A stretch of 11,943 nucleotides of DNA. Origin: Anaerolineaceae bacterium (GTDB taxonomy: Bacteria > Chloroflexota > Anaerolineae > Anaerolineales > Anaerolineaceae). A program made the translations under genes and the position numbers. Under the pieces are notes generated by a model. The model was not told the origin of the DNA. It searched no databases and was given only the letters and a program-made list of their open reading frames with translations. Location: positions 1 through 11,943 of the forward strand of contig DMDF01000169.1 of NCBI GenBank assembly GCA_003446605.1, given 5' to 3'. Of the stretch, positions 5,645 through 11,943 are shown in pieces (position 1 is the stretch's first letter; every line of letters starts with the position of its first letter).

Positions 5645-6823
5645 CTATATGATCGCCAGGTCCTTCCCGACCTGTTCAAAAATTTGCAGTACCTTTTCGA
5701 TCTGCTCATCCGTATGGGTTGCCATATAGCTGGTTCGCAAGAGCTGCTGTCCGGGTGCTACTGCGGGGGAAACAACAGGATTCACAAATACACCGTTATC
5801 AAACAATGCTTTCCAACTCCGGAAGGTAAGATCGTCCTCTCCGATGATGACAGGCACGATGGGAGTAACTGAATTTCCAATATTGAAACCCATCTTGCTC
5901 AGTTCTGTTCGAATGGTTTCACCAATAGCATTCACACGCTCCACACGTTCCGGTTCTGCTTTGATCACCTCGATGGCAGCCAGTACCGATGCCGCGTTGG
6001 AAGCAGGAATACTGGCACTGAAAATGAGTGAACGCGCAGTATGTTTGACGAAATGGATGACATTGCTATCTCCTGCAATAAAGCCACCTAATGATGCAAA
6101 AGATTTGCTGAAAGTGGACATGATCAAATCTACTTCATTATCCATGCCAAATCCATGTGCAGTACCTCTACCACCGCCCGTGACACCCATGCCATGGGCA
6201 TCATCCACCATGACGCGCGCGCCATATTTTTTAGCCAACGGGATAAGATTAGGAAGGTCCGCCAGATCTCCACCCATAGAGAAAACCCCATCTACCACAA
6301 TCAACCTGCCGCGGTCTTCCGGAATGGATTGTAAAACCCTTTCCAGGTGTTCGATATCATTATGCCGAAAACGTTCGATCTTGCCGTAACCTAGGCGAGC
6401 TCCATCCACAATGCTGGCATGGTCTTCTTTGTCGAGAATGACCACGTCATCGCGCCCGACTAGTGAACTGATGGTACCCAGATTGGTCTGCATACCGGTC
6501 GAGAAGATTAATGCCTCTTCTTTTCCAACAAAATCAGCCAGTTCTTTTTCCAGCTGTTCGTGCAGTTCCAGTGTTCCATTGAGGAATCGTGAACCTGTGC
6601 AACTGGTGCCAAATCGTTCTATGGCTTTGATGCCGGCTTCTTTTACTTTGGGATGGGTGGTTAAGCCCAGGTAGTTATTTGAACCGCACATAATGATATG
6701 GCGTCCCTCGTAAACGACCTCAGTTCCCTCATTTTCAGCCAGCGGAAGAAAATAAGGGTAGATCCCTTTTTCTATGACAGCCTTGGCATCCGTGTATTCA
6801 GTGCATTTCTTGAAAATATCCAT
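5645..6823 (-). CDS. PLP-dependent alpha-oxoamine synthase, serine palmitoyltransferase-like
   Basis: The enzyme joins an amino acid to an acyl-CoA or acyl-ACP thioester with loss of CO2. The 392-residue protein is full length. It shows MCGSNNYLGLTTHPKVKEA (45-63), GSRFLNGTLELHEQLE (77-92), the PLP-stacking His135 in DHASIVDG, the DDAHG motif (207-211) and Schiff-base Lys240 in STFSKSFASLGG. The GSNNYLGL and GSRFLNGTLELH blocks and the VNPVVSPAVAPGQQLLRTS end resemble bacterial serine palmitoyltransferases more than biotin (BioF) or threonine (Kbl) enzymes. Kbl and BioF are still possible, since this superfamily is hard to split by eye. The ATG has AAAGGA about 10 bases upstream. It is followed at 5 bp by a methyltransferase gene. 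Other sphingolipid genes are not in the window. Confidence 0.85.
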   Translation of the reverse strand: MDIFKKCTEYTDAKAVIEKGIYPYFLPLAENEGTEVVYEGRHIIMCGSNNYLGLTTHPKVKEAGIKAIERFGTSCTGSRFLNGTLELHEQLEKELADFVGKEEALIFSTGMQTNLGTISSLVGRDDVVILDKEDHASIVDGARLGYGKIERFRHNDIEHLERVLQSIPEDRGRLIVVDGVFSMGGDLADLPNLIPLAKKYGARVMVDDAHGMGVTGGGRGTAHGFGMDNEVDLIMSTFSKSFASLGGFIAGDSNVIHFVKHTARSLIFSASIPASNAASVLAAIEVIKAEPERVERVNAIGETIRTELSKMGFNIGNSVTPIVPVIIGEDDLTFRSWKALFDNGVFVNPVVSPAVAPGQQLLRTSYMATHTDEQIEKVLQIFEQVGKDLAII

Positions 6824-6854
6824 GCGGTATAAATCCTTTCACATTAAATCCATT

Positions 6855-6913
6855 TATTCTAACCCCAAATTTCTACGAGCAGCGTGAAAAAGTGCTTTTT
6901 TAAAGTTAGAATA
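6855..6913. promoter_or_regulatory. Mirrored -10-like boxes between the oxoamine synthase and ROK kinase genes
   Basis: TATTCTAAC (6855-6863) and GTTAGAATA (6905-6913) are perfect reverse complements 41 bp apart. Each contains TAGAAT, a plausible -10 box, reading outward toward the gene on its side and about 25-35 bases from that gene's start. GTGAAA (6884-6889) is a 4-of-6 -35 match 17 bp ahead of the rightward box; the leftward one has no clear -35. This is a tentative divergent promoter pair. Confidence 0.35.
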
Positions 6914-6943
6914 GTTATATCTTATTTTCGAGGAAGTGAACAG

Positions 6944-7834
6944 ATGCTTGCTGGAATTGAAGCTGGTGGAACAAAATTCAATTGTATTATCGCAGAAAAC
7001 CCGGAGCAGGTCATCGCAGAAAAGAGGATCGCCACCACAGACCCTGAAGATACCATTCAAGAGGTAAGTAAATTCTTTCGCCGTTCCATGCAGCAGGCTG
7101 ATATCGAGCTCCAATCCATCGGGATTGGGTCATTTGGCCCACTCGACCTCGATCCCACATCCCCCACGTATGGTGCTATCACATCAACTCCAAAGCTTCC
7201 ATGGCAAAATTTCAACATTAAACAGGCGATCGAATCAGCCTTGGATATCCCTGCCGTACTCGATACAGATGTCAATGCGGCAGCGTTAGGCGAATATATG
7301 TGGGGGGCGGGAAAGGGAAAACATACCGTACTGTATCTAACCATTGGAACGGGCATCGGTGGAGGAATCATCATCCAGGGTGAACCGCTGCACGGCATGC
7401 TGCATCCTGAAATGGGGCATATCTATCTGCCAATTTCCAGTGGTGAAAAAGCTTTCCAGGGAATCTGCCCCTATCATAGCAATTGTTTTGAAGGATTAGC
7501 CAGCGGTCCAGCCCTGCAAGCACAATGGGGAGTGAAAGCGGAAAAATTAGCTGAGAATCATCCAGCTTGGATCCAAGAAGCATATACCATTGCTCAGGCA
7601 CTGTGTAATTACATTTGCATCCTATCTCCGCAGATCATCATTCTGGGAGGTGGAGTGATGCAGCAAAAACAGTTATTCCCTCTTATTCGCAGTCAGGTTC
7701 AAAAGCTCTTGAACGGATATATTCAGGTTCCCAGCATCATCGAAGAGATCGACAGCTACATCGTCCCACCCAGGTTGGGTAGCCGGGCTGGTGTGTTAGG
7801 AGCGATCGGATTAGCACAAATGGTAAATCGTTAG
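6944..7834 (+). CDS. ROK-family sugar kinase, fructokinase-like
   Basis: The 296-residue protein phosphorylates a hexose with ATP in the cytoplasm. Marks of the family are the phosphate-binding start GIEAGGTKFN (4-13), catalytic Asp109 in DTDVNAAALGE, the glycine-rich TIGTGIGGGI (133-142) and the zinc-binding set His159, Cys175, His178, Cys181 within HPEMGH...CPYHSNCFEGLASGPA. This arrangement matches the GmuE/YdhR fructokinase branch rather than ROK repressors, and there is no DNA-binding domain. I chose the ATG at 6944 because AGGAAG (6931-6936) lies 7 bases upstream and the domain begins at once; an upstream start at 6884 adds an unlikely tail. Its product, if fructose 6-phosphate, would feed the opposing operon. 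Mannose or glucose are possible substrates. Confidence 0.87.
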   Translation: MLAGIEAGGTKFNCIIAENPEQVIAEKRIATTDPEDTIQEVSKFFRRSMQQADIELQSIGIGSFGPLDLDPTSPTYGAITSTPKLPWQNFNIKQAIESALDIPAVLDTDVNAAALGEYMWGAGKGKHTVLYLTIGTGIGGGIIIQGEPLHGMLHPEMGHIYLPISSGEKAFQGICPYHSNCFEGLASGPALQAQWGVKAEKLAENHPAWIQEAYTIAQALCNYICILSPQIIILGGGVMQQKQLFPLIRSQVQKLLNGYIQVPSIIEEIDSYIVPPRLGSRAGVLGAIGLAQMVNR

Positions 7835-10593
7835 TTCTGGAAAACCTTTCTTAAAACATCCAGATCATGCCCTTTGATATGGACATGCAGCACTTTGCGT
7901 CCAGCGGCATTCAAAGCCTCTCTATCACCCAGTACCTGCGCATGTACCAGCTGTTGAAAAGTGATCCCTTCTGCGGGAACTACAATATCATCTTTATCCT
8001 CATTCGAAAGCACAATAAAGAAGCCGTTGTTTTTTCCACCTTTATGAAGTTGCCCGGTGGAATGTAAAAAGCGCGGACCGAAGCCCAGCGTGGTAGCCAG
8101 GTGCTGCCCTGCAGTGATCTTTTCTCGAAAATCCTGCAATATGCCGAGATTACGTTCATTGCGCTCCACGAATGCGTTGATAGCAATGAAATCGGTCTCC
8201 TTTGCATCCTGTATAAATTCCTTTATCACTGTAGATAGATCCGAGATAGATCCATCAAAATTGTCATTGGAGAAGACCCTGAAATTCGCATTTTCCCATA
8301 CCGGGCTGTCCCACTCCAACAAACCGGTTTCTTGCAGTTTTTTTATTTTTTGCTTGGTTCTGATCTTGCTATCCTGCACATTGGGTTGATCAAAGGCATT
8401 CACACCCATGATGGCACAAGCCACCGCAGTGGCAAATTCCCAGCGGTAAAATTCTGAGACAAGCGTATATTCACCCTTCGTATCCAGCACCAAACAGGGC
8501 TGCCCGGCATCCAGTAGTGCCTGTACTTTCTGATCCATCTTTCCATCTATGCGCAAATAAACAAATATTCGGTCGGATGCATACTGGTCCGCATGCATGG
8601 GGGGCTCCATATCCACCGGAAGGATGCCCTTCCCTTCCTTCCCGCTGCTTTCTGCGATTAATTGTTCAACCCACGAACCAAAGGAGAGCCATGCTTCATC
8701 TGCCAGGATGGTCAATTTGTCCCTGCCATGCAGGAATGCTTCTCCCAGGATCGCTCCTAAAACCGCACCTGGATTGGTTGCAGTTGTGGCAGACGGTTCG
8801 CAAGTAGCCTGCATTGCACTTGCTTCCTGCAGCAACGTAGTTGGGGATGCTCCCAGCAGAACAGCTGGTAACAATCCGAAAGCCGTCAGGGCTGAGTAGC
8901 GACCGCCCACGGTGGGATCGGCATTGAGGATGGCTCTGAAGTGGCGTTCTTCCGCCAGTTTTTGTAGCGAGGTGTTTGGATCGGTCACCGCTATGAAATA
9001 ATCACCGGGATTTTTCACTCCCTGATCAGAAAGTCGCTGCCACGCATACGAGAACCCTGCCATCACTTCAGCGGTCGAACCGGATTTACTGCTGATAAGA
9101 AAAATGGTCTTGTGAGCGTTCGCCCAACGAAAGGTTGTAGCCACCTGTGCAGGATCAGTAGCATCCAGAATGCGGAGTTCAAGCCCATTCTCTCTTGCGC
9201 CAAGAATCTTGCTCATCACTTCGGCAGCCAGTGAAGAGCCACCCATTCCGATCAACAACACCTGTTCAAATCCATCATCCCGTAATTCCTGATGGATATG
9301 CTCCAGCTCGGCTATCATGGAAAACCCTTTTTGCGGGGCATCCAGCCAACCCAGGCGGATAGCGATTTCCTGTTGCCCTTCAGGGGAACTTGTCCACAGA
9401 TCAGTTTGTTTTGAAAATATTTTCTCAACAAATTCAGTGGAAGTCATCTCGGAAATACGTTCTTTTACCGGAGTTTGCAGCTCTCCCAATTGCGCCTGCG
9501 CTATTATTCGTTGGTTTTCCAGTACAGACATCATTTCAGCGAAAGCATTCCGGAATTGCTCCACTCCTTCCTCTTCCAATTCTTGCGCCACATTTTCAAG
9601 ATCGATACCTACTGTGGCAAGGCGCGCAACAATTTCATCATCCGTTGCTACTGGGTTAGAAAGCCTATCCACTACTGTGCCGTGATCGTCAAAGGCTTTT
9701 AAAGTGGCAGGTGGTACAGTATTGACCGTATCCGGTCCTATCAGTTCCTCAACATACATCACATCCAGATAGGCAGGATCTTTAGTGCTAGTAGAAGCCC
9801 ATAGTGGGCGTTGAATTCTGGCTCCTTTTTGTGCGAGCATCTGGAATCGTTCATTTGAAAATTCCTTTTGGTAGGAGCGATATGCAATGCGCGCATTTGC
9901 TATCGCCGCCTTACCAAACAGCCCCTTAATTTGGGACGCAGGTAATCTCTTTAATCGTTTATCAATTTTCGAGTCAAAGCGGGAAACAAAGAACGATGCG
10001 ACTGAAGCTACATGGTCAATCTGTAAGCCCTGATCAAGTCGGTCCTCCAGACCCGCCAGATAAGCCTCGATCACTTCCTTGTAGCGTTGGCAAGAAAAAA
10101 TCAAGGTGACATTCACATTGATGCCGGATGCAATCGTCCGGCGCACTGCCGGAATCCCAGCTTCGGTGGCAGGGATTTTTACCATAAGGTTCGGTCTCTT
10201 GACCAGCTGCCACAAGCGCTGCGCCTCATGAATGGTGGCTTCGCTATCATGCGCGAATTCCGGGTTCACCTCAAGACTGATGTAACCATCATTTCCCTTG
10301 GTCTGCTCATAGACGGGGATTAGAAGATCAGCAGCTCGTTGAATATCCTCCACTACCAGCTGTTCGTAAATCGCTTCGCTCGTCAGCCCTGCCCATGCCA
10401 TACTTATCAGGGACCGGTTGTAAGTATTCGATTCCACAATTGCTTTTTTAAAAATGGAAGGATTAGAAGTGATGCCGGATATCATTCCGGTATCAATATA
10501 TCTCTGGATGGTTCCATCCAATAATAGATCTCGTTGAATATTATCGTACCAGATCGATTGACCGATTTGCCTTAGATCATCATATTTTCCCAT
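7831..10593 (-). CDS. tal-pgi: Bifunctional transaldolase / glucose-6-phosphate isomerase fusion
   Basis: One 920-residue protein joins two enzymes. Residues about 1-370 are transaldolase: TSNPSIF (42-48), Schiff-base Lys139 in LMVKIPAT, and GINVNVTLIF (157-166). Residues about 390-920 are phosphoglucose isomerase: GMGGSSLAAE (449-458), sugar-phosphate loop SSKSGST (501-507), VGGRYSALTAFG (562-573), Glu648 in IAESSGK, and the C-terminal GPRFLHSTGQLHKGG (839-853). The transaldolase moves a dihydroxyacetone unit between sugar phosphates; the isomerase interconverts fructose 6-phosphate and glucose 6-phosphate. All catalytic motifs seen in both halves look intact. The ATG overlaps the rpiB stop by one base (TAATG) with AAAGGTG upstream, so translation is coupled. 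Such fusions are known in several bacteria. The stop overlaps the convergent kinase stop. Confidence 0.95.
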   Translation of the reverse strand: MGKYDDLRQIGQSIWYDNIQRDLLLDGTIQRYIDTGMISGITSNPSIFKKAIVESNTYNRSLISMAWAGLTSEAIYEQLVVEDIQRAADLLIPVYEQTKGNDGYISLEVNPEFAHDSEATIHEAQRLWQLVKRPNLMVKIPATEAGIPAVRRTIASGINVNVTLIFSCQRYKEVIEAYLAGLEDRLDQGLQIDHVASVASFFVSRFDSKIDKRLKRLPASQIKGLFGKAAIANARIAYRSYQKEFSNERFQMLAQKGARIQRPLWASTSTKDPAYLDVMYVEELIGPDTVNTVPPATLKAFDDHGTVVDRLSNPVATDDEIVARLATVGIDLENVAQELEEEGVEQFRNAFAEMMSVLENQRIIAQAQLGELQTPVKERISEMTSTEFVEKIFSKQTDLWTSSPEGQQEIAIRLGWLDAPQKGFSMIAELEHIHQELRDDGFEQVLLIGMGGSSLAAEVMSKILGARENGLELRILDATDPAQVATTFRWANAHKTIFLISSKSGSTAEVMAGFSYAWQRLSDQGVKNPGDYFIAVTDPNTSLQKLAEERHFRAILNADPTVGGRYSALTAFGLLPAVLLGASPTTLLQEASAMQATCEPSATTATNPGAVLGAILGEAFLHGRDKLTILADEAWLSFGSWVEQLIAESSGKEGKGILPVDMEPPMHADQYASDRIFVYLRIDGKMDQKVQALLDAGQPCLVLDTKGEYTLVSEFYRWEFATAVACAIMGVNAFDQPNVQDSKIRTKQKIKKLQETGLLEWDSPVWENANFRVFSNDNFDGSISDLSTVIKEFIQDAKETDFIAINAFVERNERNLGILQDFREKITAGQHLATTLGFGPRFLHSTGQLHKGGKNNGFFIVLSNEDKDDIVVPAEGITFQQLVHAQVLGDREALNAAGRKVLHVHIKGHDLDVLRKVFQN

Positions 10594-11054
10594 TATTCAC
10601 CTTTGTATGTCCCTGATTCGATGCCTTTGATCTTCGATCGCCTTTTCTGATGGCGCTCTGCTTCTTCAACCTGAGCGTTGAGAAAACTTTGCACGATTTC
10701 GTACACCAGGGAAGGTCCGACAATCCGTCCCCCCAGACACAACACATTCATACCGTCATGCTCAACACCCTGGTGAGCGGAATAGGTATCATGACAAATG
10801 GCTGCGTAAATCCCATCCATCTTATTAGCTGCGATGCAAGCTCCCACCCCCGAACCACAGATGATGATCCCTCGTTCAGCCAGACCATCCAGTATGGTTT
10901 TGCCGACTTTATACGCAAAATCAGGATAATCCACCGATTGCGCATCGGTGAATGTTCCAACATCGATCACCTCGTGCCCCAGTTCTTCCACAGCCTCGAT
11001 GACACTTTGTTTGATAGGAAAACCAGCGTGATCCGTTCCAACTGCTACTTTCAT
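10593..11054 (-). CDS. rpiB: Ribose-5-phosphate isomerase B
   Basis: RpiB interconverts ribose 5-phosphate and ribulose 5-phosphate in the non-oxidative pentose phosphate pathway. The 153-residue protein follows the RpiB/LacAB fold: GTDHAGF (6-12) with Asp8 and His9, catalytic Cys66 in IICGSGVGACIAANK (64-78), and His99 in VEHDGMNVLCLGGR (97-110). The last 20 or so residues form a basic, variable tail (HQKRRSKIKG...). I chose the ATG at 11054, since AAGGA lies 6 bases upstream and the protein begins directly with the first strand; a TTG at 11069 would add five residues. It begins 11 bp after the transketolase stop and overlaps the next gene by one base, so it is the middle gene of a tight operon. 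Allose or galactose phosphate isomerases are related but less likely here. Confidence 0.93.
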   Translation of the reverse strand: MKVAVGTDHAGFPIKQSVIEAVEELGHEVIDVGTFTDAQSVDYPDFAYKVGKTILDGLAERGIIICGSGVGACIAANKMDGIYAAICHDTYSAHQGVEHDGMNVLCLGGRIVGPSLVYEIVQSFLNAQVEEAERHQKRRSKIKGIESGTYKGE

Positions 11055-11065
11055 CTCAATTCCTT

Positions 11066-11943
11066 TCAATCCAGCAAGCTCAGTGCCTGGTGGACAATAT
11101 CGTCCACGGTGAATCCGAATTTTTCAAAAAGCACTTCGGCTGGGGCTGATGCACCGTAATGGTCCATTCCGATCATCACCCCCTTTTCTCCAAGCCATTT
11201 CTCCCAACCCTGTTGGATGCCGGCTTCGATCGCGATCCTGCAGTGCAAAGATGGGGGCAGCACTGAATCCCGGTACTCTTGGGATTGCTGTTCAAAGAGC
11301 TCCCACGATGGGAAAGAAACAACACGCACATTTTTCCCTTTTTCTACGAGCGCCTGCGCTGCTTCCAGAGCCAGTTTTAGCTCAGATCCGCTTGCCATTA
11401 TCAGCAGGTCCAATCTTCCATTCCCTACATCTTTCAATACATAAGCACCCTTCTGCAGATTCGCAGCAGATGCTATTTTTTCTCTGTCAAGGGTTGGCAA
11501 GTTTTGCCGGCTCAATGCCAGAGCGGTAGGTCCATCACGGCGTTGAATGGCTACCAACCACGCTTCGCGTGTCTCGTTGGCATCCGCCGGGCGGATGGTG
11601 ACCAGATTGGGGATAGCACGCAGGGCAGCTAATTGTTCAACGGGTTGGTGGGTAGGACCGTCCTCTCCCAACCCAATGCTGTCATGGGTGAAAACCCACA
11701 CGACCGGAAAGTGAGAAAGCGCCGAAATCCGCACTGCCGGTCGCACATAATCGGAGAAGACCAGGAACGTAGCACCAAATGGGATCAACCCCTTGTGAAC
11801 AGCCATACCATTCAAAATGGACCCCATGGCATTTTCGCGCACACCAAAATGGAGGTTCGCTCCTTCCCTATCTGCTGCACAAAAGGTACCGCGTTGGTCC
11901 ATCCAGGTTTTGGTGGAAGGGGTGAGATCCGCCGAACCACCCA
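11066..11943 (-). CDS. tkt: Transketolase, C-terminal part (gene runs off the right edge)
   Basis: Transketolase moves two-carbon units between sugar phosphates using thiamine diphosphate. About 292 C-terminal residues are visible; the N-terminal cofactor domain lies outside. The open frame continues past the internal ATG at 11902 to the window edge, reading GGSADLTPSTKTW, a well-known transketolase block, so that ATG is not the start. Other marks are FGVRENAMGSILNG with the catalytic Glu of the pyrimidine-binding domain, FTHDSIGLGEDGPTHQPVEQLAALR (family signature 2), TIRPADANE and LSRQNLPTL, then the C-terminal domain. It is the first visible gene of the leftward operon with rpiB and tal-pgi. 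The operon promoter is not in the window. Confidence 0.95.
   Translation of the reverse strand, partial: GGSADLTPSTKTWMDQRGTFCAADREGANLHFGVRENAMGSILNGMAVHKGLIPFGATFLVFSDYVRPAVRISALSHFPVVWVFTHDSIGLGEDGPTHQPVEQLAALRAIPNLVTIRPADANETREAWLVAIQRRDGPTALALSRQNLPTLDREKIASAANLQKGAYVLKDVGNGRLDLLIMASGSELKLALEAAQALVEKGKNVRVVSFPSWELFEQQSQEYRDSVLPPSLHCRIAIEAGIQQGWEKWLGEKGVMIGMDHYGASAPAEVLFEKFGFTVDDIVHQALSLLD

Noticed and set aside
6887..6900. AAAAAG-TG-CTTTTT mini-hairpin between divergent genes
   Set aside because: A two-base loop and AT-rich arms upstream of two gene starts; not a plausible terminator and likely chance.
6884..6943. Upstream extension of the ROK kinase
   Set aside because: The strong ribosome site at 6931-6936 serves the ATG at 6944, where the kinase domain starts at once.
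8057..9702. Several 75-122-residue frames opposite tal-pgi
   Set aside because: All are antisense shadows of a well-supported 920-residue coding region and have no family features.

Overview
The window is protein-dense bacterial chromosomal DNA with moderate GC content. It carries ten full-length genes, two genes cut at the window ends, and one small gene relic. No rRNA, tRNA, CRISPR array, transposase or phage gene is visible. Gene content suggests a Chloroflexota bacterium of the Anaerolineae type: a compact sufC-sufB-sufD cluster opposite a SufR-like regulator, a transaldolase/phosphoglucose isomerase fusion, and a serine-palmitoyltransferase-like enzyme. This assignment rests on remembered family distributions, not on a search.

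Region 1 (about 1-4370) is an iron-sulfur cluster assembly locus. sufC, sufB and sufD run leftward as one transcription unit. A SufR-type Fe-S-sensing repressor and a DUF59/MIP18-family (SufT-like) protein run rightward. Between them lies a compact bidirectional promoter whose two -35 boxes are the two arms of one perfect inverted repeat, a natural place for one repressor to control both directions. sufD is broken at the left edge: the first 68 bases form a perfect fold-back, and the expected next residues of SufD are found on the opposite strand. This looks like an assembly or amplification artefact rather than a real gene end.

Region 2 (4370-5080) is AT-rich and gene-poor. It holds one small predicted membrane protein and a decayed second copy of the 3' end of the DUF59 gene, so the small gene is bracketed by an 18-bp perfect direct repeat.

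Region 3 (5080-6825) is a leftward pair: a PLP-dependent alpha-oxoamine synthase resembling serine palmitoyltransferase, and a UbiE-like SAM methyltransferase 5 bp behind it.

Region 4 (6940-11943) is sugar phosphate metabolism. A rightward ROK-family sugar kinase with a fructokinase-type zinc site converges, with overlapping stop codons, on a leftward operon of transketolase (partial), ribose-5-phosphate isomerase B and a 920-residue transaldolase-phosphoglucose isomerase fusion. Together these form most of the non-oxidative pentose phosphate pathway and connect it to glucose 6-phosphate and fructose 6-phosphate.

No clearly new multi-gene system is present. The observations most worth checking are the sufD fold-back, the suf bidirectional operator, and the duplicated gene tail around the small membrane protein.
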